Positions 26,591 to 34,389 of a stretch of DNA of 57,303 nucleotides are shown here, one piece after another. Origin of the DNA: Candidatus Aminicenantota bacterium (lineage in GTDB: Bacteria > Acidobacteriota > Aminicenantia > Aminicenantales > Aminicenantaceae); assembly GCA_011042725.1 (NCBI GenBank), contig DQWD01000337.1, forward strand, positions 1 through 57,303, read 5' to 3'. The first letter of the stretch is position 1; each line of letters starts with the position of its first letter. The position numbers and the translations under genes were made by a program. Under the pieces are notes generated by a model that saw nothing but the letters and a program-made list of their open reading frames with translations, made no database searches and was not told the origin of the DNA.

Positions 26591-26973
26591 AATCGTGATT
26601 GCCAGGAGAATTTTTTCTCCTCAAATTAGAGAAGGAAATCGATGATCGGGGCAATTTTTGCCGGTTGCCTTGTTATTGCTCCCAGCCAAAATAAGGGGCG
26701 AGTCAGCCTTTTTCTATCAAGGTTGGCAGAAACGCTTTGCTCTTCCTCTTTACAGCAGACATCCCCCTGTTTTAATGGTAGTTTCTCCGGGGGAGAAAAT
26801 TTAATTACTTCTCAGCTCACCTCCTGGTTTAACTTTTTTTTGCTTCGGGGCAAGGTGAGTATCGAGACTATTTAACCCTGAAAAAAGAAATGCTGCTCTT
26901 CCCAATGATAAGCTTGACTTTTGATTTTGAATAACTTAAATATAGTTTAAGATTTATCGGGAAGGAGACGCAG
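26591..26973. other. intergenic region with hairpin and gene relic
   Basis: Between divergent nfeD and the HU-like gene. It holds a 7-bp hairpin (AGGAGAA-TTTT-TTCTCCT, 26604-26621) and the relic described separately. The right end should carry the HU promoter: TTGACT occurs near 26914, but no -10 at good spacing is clear. Confidence 0.4.
26642..26770 (+). pseudogene. second relic related to 14041-14220 (cysteine-synthase-like C-terminus)
   Basis: The frame starting MIGAIFAGCLVIAPSQNKGRVSLFLS shares 11 of 20 residues with the aligned part of the 14041 relic. It then reads AETLCSSSLQQ, where intact cysteine synthases have GERYLST-LF. The ORF track extends it to 77 codons, but the rest has no recognisable pattern. 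Degraded coding sequence is more likely than a live gene. Confidence 0.35.
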
Positions 26974-27240
26974 ATGATCAAAAACGACATCGTTCAGGCG
27001 ATTGAAAAGAAAACGGGCTATTCCCGGGTCAAAACTTTAGAAATGGTGGAATTAATCTTAGGAATGATGAAAGAGGCCTTGGCCAATAATGAGAAAATTG
27101 AGATTAGAGGATTTGCTAGTTTTAAAGTGGTGCCTAAGAAAAGTGGATTTGGCCGTGATATAAGAAGAAAAAAGCAGATTAAAATAAAAGGGGGCCAAAG
27201 AATTAAATTCCGCCCCGGTCAAGATTTAAAAAAGTTGTGA
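26974..27240 (+). CDS. HU/IHF family nucleoid protein with atypical DNA-binding arm
   Basis: The 88-residue, Lys/Arg-rich protein has the HU/IHF dimerisation part (MIKNDIVQAIEKKTGYS, then EIRGFASFKV). In the beta-arm the family's RNPxTG motif is replaced by GRDIRRKKQIKI, so the Pro that intercalates into DNA is missing. The end (IKFRPGQDLKK) is normal. AAGGAG seven bases upstream fixes the ATG. It probably bends or coats DNA, but with different geometry or affinity; that is inference. Confidence 0.88.
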   Translation: MIKNDIVQAIEKKTGYSRVKTLEMVELILGMMKEALANNEKIEIRGFASFKVVPKKSGFGRDIRRKKQIKIKGGQRIKFRPGQDLKKL

Positions 27241-27325
27241 ATAATTCGTTAAAAAATTATCATTTCTGTTGAATAAATTCTCCCCAAGTTACTAGATAGT
27301 TAGAATTTATTTTAAGGATAGGACC

Positions 27326-28285
27326 ATGAGTCGTTACAAAATAAAGCCTCTCCTTCCCCGAAAGTTTAAATCACTACCGATTGAAGAGCGGCCGAGTAAA
27401 GTTTCCCAGCAAGATTTTGCCCAGGTTTTTCCTGGTCATCCAGGAGTTTCTTCCTTCCTGAACTCCATTCCCAATATTTTGGCCGGTCGTGATTTTAAGG
27501 AATTGATTAAGTCTCTTCGGTTTGCTTTTCGGAAGAAGAAACCAATTATTTTTGGTTGTGGTGCCCATGTTATTAAGGTAGGGCTTAATCCACTACTAAT
27601 TAATCTAATGGAAAGAGGATGGTTAACAGCTTTGGTTTTAAATGGAGCCGGAATTATCCATGATTTTGAATTAGCCCTGGTGGGAAAGACATCAGAGGAC
27701 GTAGAGACCCAGATAAAAAAAGGAGAATTTGGCACCGCTGAAGAAACTGGCGCTTTTCTTAATCAGGCCATAAAGGAAGGGGCAGTCGATAAGCTTGGTT
27801 TGGGAGAAGCCATAGGTCGGGCTTTGGCTCGCTTTGATCTTCCTTTCAAGGAAAATAGCCTTCTTTACCACGCCTATCGGCTGAACATCCCGGTCACCGT
27901 TCATGTGTCTTTGGGGAGCGATATTATTCATTTCCATCCCCAGGTAGATGGGGCGGCTACTGGACAAACTTCTCTTCGAGATTTTTTTCTTTTGGCCGCA
28001 TTGATCGCCAAGCTGGAAGGGGGGGGAGTTTATCTCAACATTGGTTCGGCCGTTGTTCTTCCCGAAGTTTTTCTTAAAGCCGTGGCTTATGTTCGCAATC
28101 AAGGATATTCACTCGAAAAATTTGTGACAGCGGTCTTTGATTTTAAGCTTCATTATCGACCTTTGGAAAATGTTGTGCGGCGTCCTTTGGGTCGAGAGAG
28201 TAAAGGTTATTACTTTATCGGTCACCACGAAATAATGATTCCTCTTTTAGCGGCAGCTTTACTTTCTTCGAAGGAGGAGGAATAA
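27326..28285 (+). CDS. deoxyhypusine-synthase-like protein of unknown function
   Basis: The 319-residue soluble protein has Gly-rich nucleotide-binding-like motifs: IIFGCGAHVIKVGL (~72), LNGAGIIHDFELALVGKTSED (~107), HVSLGSDIIHFHP (~197) and GGGVYLNIGSAVVLPEVFLKA (~236). The layout recalls NAD-binding deoxyhypusine synthase homologues, but I cannot see the catalytic Lys motif of true enzymes, and bacteria lack eIF5A. A good AAGGATAGGA ribosome site precedes the ATG. The gene ends one base before the end of coaE on the opposite strand. Product and substrate are unknown. Confidence 0.55.
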   Translation: MSRYKIKPLLPRKFKSLPIEERPSKVSQQDFAQVFPGHPGVSSFLNSIPNILAGRDFKELIKSLRFAFRKKKPIIFGCGAHVIKVGLNPLLINLMERGWLTALVLNGAGIIHDFELALVGKTSEDVETQIKKGEFGTAEETGAFLNQAIKEGAVDKLGLGEAIGRALARFDLPFKENSLLYHAYRLNIPVTVHVSLGSDIIHFHPQVDGAATGQTSLRDFFLLAALIAKLEGGGVYLNIGSAVVLPEVFLKAVAYVRNQGYSLEKFVTAVFDFKLHYRPLENVVRRPLGRESKGYYFIGHHEIMIPLLAAALLSSKEEE

Positions 28286-28286
28286 A

Positions 28287-28931
28287 CTATTGCTTTTTCT
28301 TTTTTATGGCTAGCTCGGCGTGCTTGAGTTCGTAGTCATAAAGAAGTTGTCGATAAACGCGGACGGTGTTATCGATTGTTTGAAGTAGGGAACCCGACGT
28401 ATCGATGATGTAGTCAGCATACTGGATTTTATCCTGGCTGGGCATTTGGGAGTTGATTTTTTGTTGAGCTTGGATTTTATTGATATGGTCTCGCTCCATC
28501 AAACGTTTTAATTGGATCTCCAGGGGGCAGTGGGTGATGACAATCTTATCGTAGAACCGATAGTAGCCGGCTTCGATGGTTAAAGCCGCCTCGGAAATGA
28601 AGATTTTATAATGACCTTGCTCTTCTAATTGGACAATTAATTTTTTTTTCTCTTCCCAGACGAGAGGATGGATGAGTTGATTTAAGAAAGCTCTTTTTTG
28701 AGGGTCAGCGAAAACTATTTTTCCTAGTTGTTGACGATTGATTTCCTGGTTATCTTGGAGAATAACTGGTCCAAAATAGTCAACGATCTTGGTCCAGACT
28801 GGAGAATAGGGCTTCATCAATTGGTGGGCTTCTTGATCAGCCCGATGAATATAACAACCTAAATCTTGAAGAATCGTAGCTGCCACTGATTTGCCAGTGG
28901 CGATTCCTCCAGTAAGAGCAACGATTAACAC
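28287..28931 (-). CDS. coaE: dephospho-CoA kinase
   Basis: Last step of coenzyme A synthesis: phosphorylates the ribose 3'-OH of dephospho-CoA. The 214-residue protein has P-loop GGIATGKSVAA, the substrate motif RADQEAHQLM and the lid region RLMERDHINKIQAQ. GTG start with a weak upstream GAGA. It is the last gene of a LuxR-PilZ-coaE unit on the minus strand and converges with the gene on the other strand with a one-base gap. Confidence 0.94.
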   Translation of the reverse strand: MLIVALTGGIATGKSVAATILQDLGCYIHRADQEAHQLMKPYSPVWTKIVDYFGPVILQDNQEINRQQLGKIVFADPQKRAFLNQLIHPLVWEEKKKLIVQLEEQGHYKIFISEAALTIEAGYYRFYDKIVITHCPLEIQLKRLMERDHINKIQAQQKINSQMPSQDKIQYADYIIDTSGSLLQTIDNTVRVYRQLLYDYELKHAELAIKKKKQ

Positions 28932-29009
28932 TTGTCTCTAATCACTTTTCCTTAATATTACTCCCCATAAGATTACTTGGGGCTTTCTTATTCCCTAGGG
29001 GAGGAGATA

Positions 29010-29408
29010 TCAGTCGGAAGTAACAAATTGGTATTCTTCTTCAAAATGAAGAGCAATCCCCTGAGCCTTATCTTTATTTTCTCTTTTTTCCAGGCGGACT
29101 ACCCGGCCCTGGAGCTGGAGTTGGATTTTTTGTCCTTCGGTTAATTTGGGGGGTAAGTCAATGACCAGTTCAAGCGGCGTCCCAATAGTTAGTACAGCAT
29201 CAAGACCAAAATAGGCTCCGGTGGAACTTATGTTTTCTAAAACCGTAATTTCTTCGAATGGTTGACCATTAGGCTGAGTTCCTTTAACTAGAACTTGAAG
29301 AGGTAATTCTAGTCGCCATTCCCGGCGACGGTCGAGATGGAGATAAGTGCCTTCATTCTCCTCAGTAATTAATTCCGAAGGAAGGGATGTTTTTTTTGTG
29401 TCTTTCAT
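29010..29408 (-). CDS. PilZ domain protein 1
   Basis: The 132-residue single-domain protein keeps the two c-di-GMP-binding motifs: RRREWRLELP (RxxxR, ~29) and a D/N-x-S-x-x-G variant, ENISSTGAYF (~65). A predicted beta-barrel runs through PLELVIDLPP and QLQGRVVRLE. It therefore probably binds c-di-GMP. GAGGGAG lies eight bases before the ATG. It follows the LuxR-type gene by 18 bases. It is the least degenerate of three PilZ-type paralogues here. Confidence 0.85.
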   Translation of the reverse strand: MKDTKKTSLPSELITEENEGTYLHLDRRREWRLELPLQVLVKGTQPNGQPFEEITVLENISSTGAYFGLDAVLTIGTPLELVIDLPPKLTEGQKIQLQLQGRVVRLEKRENKDKAQGIALHFEEEYQFVTSD

Positions 29409-29426
29409 TTGAGTTTCTCCCTCAAG

Positions 29427-30122
29427 TTAAAAAAGAGCTGAGTTAATGGCATAGAGGGCCAGTTGCAGGCGACTGTGGGTGTTGAGTTTAGTATAGATAC
29501 TTTTAATGTGAGAACGAACCGTGTTTTTACTGATAAATAGGGCTTGGGCGATTTCTTCGTTGCTTTTCCCTTGACCGATGAGTCGAAGCACCTGAAATTC
29601 AGTCGGTGTGAGTTGATCCAGAGATTTTTCCTTGAGGTCTTTACCCACCACCGAGATGATCCGGTCCATTATATTCGACATTTTATCCCGGGGGAGCCAG
29701 ATTTCTCCTCGATGGACCACTTGGATAGCTTCGGACAATTGCGTGGATTGATCATTGATGTCGAAATATCCCCTCATTCCCGCGTTCATCAGCCCGACAA
29801 TTTCTTCATGGGAAGGGATTGTGCCCAAGAGAAGTAATTGTGGTCGCTTGCCTTCTCCAAGAGCATCCCGGATGGCTTTGCAGATCTCGCGCAAATTAGG
29901 CACGGGTTCAGTATTCGAGAATAAGACAACATCAGGCTGATTTTGCCGAATTGTCTCTAAGAGAGAATCAATGGTTGTTTTTTCAATCCCGATTACCTCT
30001 ATTTTTTTAGCCATCTCGATAGAGTTAATGATCCCGGCCAGAATTAAGTCGGAAGGGCAATAAATTAAAAGTTTAATTTCCTCTTTCTTTTTTTTGGCAG
30101 ATGGTTTTTCTGGAGAGGACAT
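29427..30122 (-). CDS. LuxR-type regulator with pseudo-receiver
   Basis: The 231-residue protein has an N-terminal receiver-like domain (about 17-140) and a C-terminal LuxR/FixJ HTH (about 165-228: LTPTEFQVLRLIGQGKSNEE, ISKNTVRSHIKSIYTKL). The receiver lacks the phospho-Asp: the expected VVLxDxxMP strand reads VVLFSNTEP, and the acidic pair at the end of strand 1 is also absent (YCPSD). It is probably controlled by something other than phosphorylation, such as protein or ligand binding. It has its own promoter inside a long inverted repeat and begins the LuxR-PilZ-coaE unit. Confidence 0.85.
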   Translation of the reverse strand: MSSPEKPSAKKKKEEIKLLIYCPSDLILAGIINSIEMAKKIEVIGIEKTTIDSLLETIRQNQPDVVLFSNTEPVPNLREICKAIRDALGEGKRPQLLLLGTIPSHEEIVGLMNAGMRGYFDINDQSTQLSEAIQVVHRGEIWLPRDKMSNIMDRIISVVGKDLKEKSLDQLTPTEFQVLRLIGQGKSNEEIAQALFISKNTVRSHIKSIYTKLNTHSRLQLALYAINSALF

Positions 30123-30184
30123 TGGTTACCTTTCCTTATAAAATTAGGGTCAAAAGAAGCGAAAAATCCATTAAAAATTTCTTA

Positions 30185-30241
30185 TCCTTTACTTATTGAT
30201 TAAATCATACTTAATTAAAATTAAGCTTGTCAAGTAAAGGA
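30185..30241. promoter_or_regulatory. 10-bp inverted repeat flanking the LuxR gene promoter
   Basis: TCCTTTACTT (30185-30194) and AAGTAAAGGA (30232-30241) are perfect inverted copies 37 bases apart, bracketing the -35 and -10 boxes. They could be paired operator half-sites, perhaps for autoregulation by the LuxR-type protein, which is inference. Confidence 0.5.
30204..30233 (-). promoter_or_regulatory. promoter of the LuxR-PilZ-coaE unit
   Basis: TTGACA, 18 bases, TATGAT on the minus strand (perfect -35, five of six at -10). The spacer is itself a near palindrome (CTTAATT-TT-AATTAAG). The -35 overlaps the stop codon of the upstream PilZ-type gene. The leader is about 75 bases. Confidence 0.6.
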
Positions 30242-30622
30242 AGAAGGGAGAGGTTGGATGGTGTAGCGGGAGGATAATTTTAAAAAAACAGTTTGCCTGT
30301 TTGCCTTTTGACCATTGCTGGCTGCCAGAAGGCGATTTACTTCTCCTTTTAATTCCATTTTTAGTTTGGTCTGAAGAAGGATGGTTTGAGGGATTTCCAT
30401 CTCCAGCCATAGAGTTGTTCCCAGGACAACGGGCTGAGAAAGGTTGAAAGAGGCTGTTTCTGAACTCAGGGTAAAGATAACCGTTTTTTCTTGGAACTCT
30501 TCCCCGTAGGCGTTTTTCCCCTTAACCAAAGCGGGAAGAGAGAGCTCAAAAATTCGCTCTCTCTTCCTAACTTTGGAGACGCCTTGGATGAAAGGGGAGG
30601 CTGAATTCTTTTGATTCCGCAT
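30230..30622 (-). CDS. PilZ-like protein 2, degenerate c-di-GMP motifs
   Basis: The 130-residue paralogue of the protein at 29010 shares its layout: basic start KRERIFELSLPALVKGKN, then a strand ending TTLWLEMEIPQ and LKMELKGEVNRLL. The RxxxR site survives only in part (RKRERIF), and the D/N-x-S-x-x-G motif is replaced by TLSSETASF. c-di-GMP binding is therefore doubtful. ATG start. It lies upstream of the LuxR gene on the same strand and may be co-transcribed with PilZ-like protein 3. Confidence 0.65.
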   Translation of the reverse strand: MRNQKNSASPFIQGVSKVRKRERIFELSLPALVKGKNAYGEEFQEKTVIFTLSSETASFNLSQPVVLGTTLWLEMEIPQTILLQTKLKMELKGEVNRLLAASNGQKANRQTVFLKLSSRYTIQPLPSSFT

Positions 30623-31020
30623 TTTTTCTGAAGAAAATATTTTGTCTCAAAGGCACTAGAGATGACAATTACTCTAGCGGATGATTTGAGGGGTGAATTT
30701 TGAGCTTCTTTTCTCATCTTAGGTGATTAGTTAACTAAAAACGGAGAAGAGATTCTTTTTTTCTCGCGATATTCCCCTGGTTCCACTTAGCTGCCTTCTT
30801 TTTGCTTTTCTACTTTAAACGACGGCCTGGAAAGGAATTAATTCTCAGTGATGATTTATTTAATCGGTGATAAAGGGGTTAAATAAAAGAGGAAACGGCT
30901 GGCTTAAATTGATTAAATTGAAAAGAAAGCTTTCAAGAAATAAAGGATAATCGTAATTAAGCCGCTTGAATATCAAAGGAAAGCTCAGCTTTTTTAAGAA
31001 AATCACTATCTTTCCCTGAT
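30623..31020. other. intergenic region between two PilZ-like genes
   Basis: About 400 AT-rich bases. It contains an inverted repeat CTAGAG/CTCTAG (30656-30661 and 30672-30677) upstream of PilZ-like 2 and a short hairpin AAAGCT/AGCTTT near 30980-30992. No gene or firm promoter is seen. Confidence 0.4.
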
Positions 31021-31404
31021 TTAAGATGGGGCATCATCTTTTTCTGGAGCAATGATGTATTTACTTCGAAATCTAGTGGAGATTCTTTTCTCTTCTGTTT
31101 TTTCCCGATTGTTTTCGATGAAAATTACTTCCCCTTTCAGGATTAATTTTAGTGGTTGGTTATCGGTTAATTTAGGGGGTAGGTCAATACTTAATCGGAG
31201 GGTTTCTCCTAAAGTTACCGGTGTTTTAAGAAAAAATGAAGAGCCATAGTGGCTGATATAGGTGAGGGAGGTTTGCTCTTTAAAATTATTTCCTAAGATG
31301 TCTTTCCCCTCCACTTCCAGAGGGAGAGGCAGGTGAAATCCATCGGTTACCTCCGGGCGGACAATTTTCGCTGATGAGGGCTTTTTGTTTTTGTAATTTT
31401 TCAT
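31021..31404 (-). CDS. PilZ-like protein 3, degenerate c-di-GMP motifs
   Basis: A protein of about 127 residues, paralogous to the two PilZ-type proteins downstream: FHLPLPLEVEGKDILGNNF, then LRLSIDLPPKL and LKGEVIFIE. The RxxxR arginines are gone (TDGFHLPLP) and the second motif reads TYISHYGSSF. I prefer the ATG at 31404 because it follows AAAGGA and gives the same length as the paralogues. An ATG at 31458 with AAGGTG upstream is also possible. It is probably a PilZ fold that no longer binds c-di-GMP. Confidence 0.6.
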   Translation of the reverse strand: MKNYKNKKPSSAKIVRPEVTDGFHLPLPLEVEGKDILGNNFKEQTSLTYISHYGSSFFLKTPVTLGETLRLSIDLPPKLTDNQPLKLILKGEVIFIENNREKTEEKRISTRFRSKYIIAPEKDDAPS

Positions 31405-31610
31405 GAAGCCGTCCTTTTCCAAATTAGCGATTCTAAAATGACATAAAGTCTTTCTCATCGTCAATCACCTTTATAGAGGAAATTTACCATCATAAAGGGT
31501 GAAAAAAGAGACTCAGCATCGCTTAACCGATAGTTTTTTAGGCGGCTAACTTGCTTGTTTCCCTGAAAAAAGAAGGCTTTTATTGACAAAGAAGGAGGGC
31601 AAAAGATAGA

Positions 31611-33092
31611 ATGACGGAGAAAAAAGGAGGAAAAGAGTTGGTCAAAGAAGAAGGTTTTGTCAAACAGATTACGCCCAAAAGCGAAGATTTTTCCCGTTGG
31701 TATGTAGAATTGATCCGGCGGGCTGAGTTGGCTGATTACGCTCCTCTTAAAGGCATGATGGTTATTCGCCCCTATGGATATTCTATCTGGGAGAATATTC
31801 AACGTTTGCTTGACCAGCGGATTAAAGCCAGTGGCCATCAAAATGCCTATTTTCCTCTTTTTATTCCTGAATCTTTCTTAAAAAAAGAAACCGAGCATTT
31901 GCAAGGATTTTCACCCGAAGTAGCTTGGGTAACTCAAGGTGGCCAGGAAGAACTAGAGGAGAGATTAGCGGTGAGGCCAACTTCCGAGGCAATTATTGGC
32001 TATATGTATTCGAAGTGGATTCGCTCCTGGCGAGATTTGCCTGTGTTAATCAACCAGTGGGCTAATATTGTTCGTTGGGAGAAGGTGACTCGTCCTTTTT
32101 TGCGAACCACCGAGTTTTTATGGCAAGAAGGCCACACCGCCCATGAGACAAGAGAGGAAGCTGAGGAAGAAACAAGGTTGATCCTCGAGATGTACCGCGA
32201 GTTTGTTGAAACTGAATTGGCTATTCCCGTTATCGCTGGCCGCAAAACAGAAAGAGAAAAATTTGCGGGGGCAATGGAAACATATTCTATCGAAGGCCTT
32301 ATGAGCGATGGACGAGCCCTCCAGATGGGAACATCTCATAATTTAGGCCAACATTTTTCCCGGGTCTTTAATATCCGCTTTGAGGATCGCCAACAACAAC
32401 TCCAGTATGTCTGGCAGACATCGTGGGGGGTTTCTACGCGTTTGGTGGGAGCCTTGGTGATGACCCACGGTGATGATTCAGGTTTGAAATTCCCCCCGCA
32501 GGTTGCTCCCATTCAAGTGGTTATCGTGCCTATTTCCCTGGGAAATTGGAAAGAAAAAGTGCTTCCTCAAGCCCAAAAGATATCCTCTCTTTTGAGAGAA
32601 CAGGAAATGCGGGTTTACCTGGATGCTCGTGAAGAATTTACCCCCGGCTGGAAATTTTCAGAGTGGGAGATGAGAGGGGTTCCCCTTCGTTTGGAAATTG
32701 GGCCTCGAGATGTGCAGAATAACCAAGTGGTGCTGGTGCGTCGAGATAACCGGGAGAAGATAACTGTTCCTCTTTCGGAAGTGGTGGCCAAGGTTCACCA
32801 AGTTTTGACAGAAATTCAAAAGAATTTATTTCATTTGGCCGGGCAATTTCAACAGGAAAATACATGCCAGACAGAAGACTATCAGGAGTTTAAGGAAATC
32901 ATTGAAACCAAGAGAGGTTTTCTTAAAGCTTACTGGTGCGGGCAAACCACTTGCGAAGAAAAGATCAAGGAGGAAACTCAGGCCACCATCCGAGTTATTC
33001 CCTTTGGCCAACCAGAAGGCGTAGCCACGCATAAGTGTTTGAGGTGCGGGGCTAAAGCCCAGTGGTTGGTCTATTTTGCCAAGGCCTATTGA
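31611..33092 (+). CDS. proS: prolyl-tRNA synthetase, archaeal/eukaryotic-like type (ProS type 3)
   Basis: Charges tRNA-Pro. At 493 residues it is the short type without the bacterial editing insertion. Class II motif 1 lies around PYGYSIWENIQ, motif 2 reads FLRTTEFLWQEGHTAH and motif 3 lies near LVMTHGDDSGLKFPPQ. The anticodon-binding domain is followed by the type-specific C-terminal zinc-binding region ending CLRCGAKAQWLVYFAKAY. AAGGAGG lies about 11 bases before the ATG. pcm begins eight bases after the proS stop. Confidence 0.95.
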   Translation: MTEKKGGKELVKEEGFVKQITPKSEDFSRWYVELIRRAELADYAPLKGMMVIRPYGYSIWENIQRLLDQRIKASGHQNAYFPLFIPESFLKKETEHLQGFSPEVAWVTQGGQEELEERLAVRPTSEAIIGYMYSKWIRSWRDLPVLINQWANIVRWEKVTRPFLRTTEFLWQEGHTAHETREEAEEETRLILEMYREFVETELAIPVIAGRKTEREKFAGAMETYSIEGLMSDGRALQMGTSHNLGQHFSRVFNIRFEDRQQQLQYVWQTSWGVSTRLVGALVMTHGDDSGLKFPPQVAPIQVVIVPISLGNWKEKVLPQAQKISSLLREQEMRVYLDAREEFTPGWKFSEWEMRGVPLRLEIGPRDVQNNQVVLVRRDNREKITVPLSEVVAKVHQVLTEIQKNLFHLAGQFQQENTCQTEDYQEFKEIIETKRGFLKAYWCGQTTCEEKIKEETQATIRVIPFGQPEGVATHKCLRCGAKAQWLVYFAKAY

Positions 33093-33099
33093 TCACGGC

Positions 33100-33735
33100 A
33101 TGGATAAAAAGGACTGGTCTAAACGGTGCCAGGCGATGGTGGATAATCAATTGCGGGCACGGGGGATCAAAGACGAAAACGTGCTCCAAGCCATGGCCAA
33201 GGTTCCTCGCCATTTGTTTGTACCTTCCACGATGATCGATTTTGCTTACAGTGATGAACCTTTACCTATTGGAGAGGGCCAAACTATTTCCCAACCTTAC
33301 ATTGTGGCTTACATGACTGAAAATATTCACCCTCAAAAATGGAAAAGAGCACTGGAAATTGGCACGGGCTCAGGTTATCAAACAGCAATCTTGGCTGAGC
33401 TGGTTAAAGAGGTTTACACGGTGGAACTAATTCCTTCGTTGGCGGAAAAAGCCCAAGAAATACTGGCCAAGCTTGGCTATCAGAATATTCATTATCGAGT
33501 AGGGGACGGAACGCAGGGTTGGCCTGAAGAGGCTCCTTTTGATGCTATCCTGGTCACCGCGGCTCCGGCTAAAATTCCTTTTGCCCTTGAGGATCAACTG
33601 GCTGAAAAGGGAAGAATGATTATCCCTGTTGGGGAGATGTTCCAAGATCTTTACCTCGTGTTGCGCCAAAAAAATAAAATTATTAGAAAAAAGCTAATTC
33701 CCGTGCGCTTTGTTCCCTTGGTTTCTCTTCATTGA
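33100..33735 (+). CDS. pcm: protein-L-isoaspartate O-methyltransferase
   Basis: Repairs isomerised aspartates in aged proteins using S-adenosylmethionine. It is about 211 residues with the family core: VPRHLFVP, GEGQTISQPYIVAYM, the SAM loop ALEIGTGSGYQTAIL and FDAILVTAAPAKIP. The ORF track starts at a TTG inside proS. The ATG at 33100 (MDKKDWSKRC) gives the usual family start, though no strong ribosome site precedes it. It is probably translated by coupling to proS. Confidence 0.93.
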   Translation: MDKKDWSKRCQAMVDNQLRARGIKDENVLQAMAKVPRHLFVPSTMIDFAYSDEPLPIGEGQTISQPYIVAYMTENIHPQKWKRALEIGTGSGYQTAILAELVKEVYTVELIPSLAEKAQEILAKLGYQNIHYRVGDGTQGWPEEAPFDAILVTAAPAKIPFALEDQLAEKGRMIIPVGEMFQDLYLVLRQKNKIIRKKLIPVRFVPLVSLH

Positions 33736-33846
33736 AACTTTTTTACTCTGGGCTTTGCTTTTGATTTGACTTTGGCCTGAGTGAAGATTAATCTAGGAGT
33801 GAAAATTAATCTAAAAAAGGAAAAAATAAATTAATCCGAAGCAAAA

Positions 33847-34389
33847 ATGACTGTTTTAAGGGAATATTTCTCCAAATCCAAAAATAAGAAAACTTTTTAT
33901 AGCTTTTCCACACGACGGGTTGTCGGCTGGATTGGGTTGATATTCTGGTTATTGGGGGGGCTGAATGCTTCCTTTGGGGCCCCTCAAGAAAGGAAAATAA
34001 AATTTATCCCTGTTTTTCTTCCCCAGGGCCAGAAAATAATCGCGGAATTGGCGGTTACTCCCGAGGAAAGACAAAAAGGTCTTATGTTTCGCGAAGAATT
34101 AGCGGCCGAGGAGGGAATGTTGTTCCTCTTTGAAGAAGAGGGAATTTATTCTTTTTGGATGAAAAACATGAAATTCCCGATTGACATTATCTGGTTGGAT
34201 AAAGACAAAAGAATTGTCCATATCGAAGAAAATGTTCCTCCCTGCCCAGTTGAACCATGTCCTTCTTACAGTCCGTCTCGCCCGGCTTGCTATGTTTTGG
34301 AGTTGAAGGCCGGCAGTAGTCAAAATTACTCGTTGAAAATTTATGATCAACTTGAGTTTGTAATCCCGCCTCTTAAGAAGAGTTTTTGA
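33847..34389 (+). CDS. exported DUF192 protein
   Basis: The 180-residue protein has a long N-terminal signal or anchor (VVGWIGLIFWLLGGLNASFGA, about 22-45) and a DUF192 domain (about 55-178): ELAVTPEERQKGLMFRE, GMLFLFEEEGIYSFWMKNM, IDIIWLD and YVLELKAG. The family has no assigned reaction. The last 17 bases overlap the end of lpxB on the other strand (tail to tail). Confidence 0.85.
   Translation: MTVLREYFSKSKNKKTFYSFSTRRVVGWIGLIFWLLGGLNASFGAPQERKIKFIPVFLPQGQKIIAELAVTPEERQKGLMFREELAAEEGMLFLFEEEGIYSFWMKNMKFPIDIIWLDKDKRIVHIEENVPPCPVEPCPSYSPSRPACYVLELKAGSSQNYSLKIYDQLEFVIPPLKKSF

Noticed and set aside
30976-30994. Terminator AAAGCTcAGCTTTTTT
   Set aside because: The stem is only six bases and the T-run faces the plus strand, which has no gene ending there.
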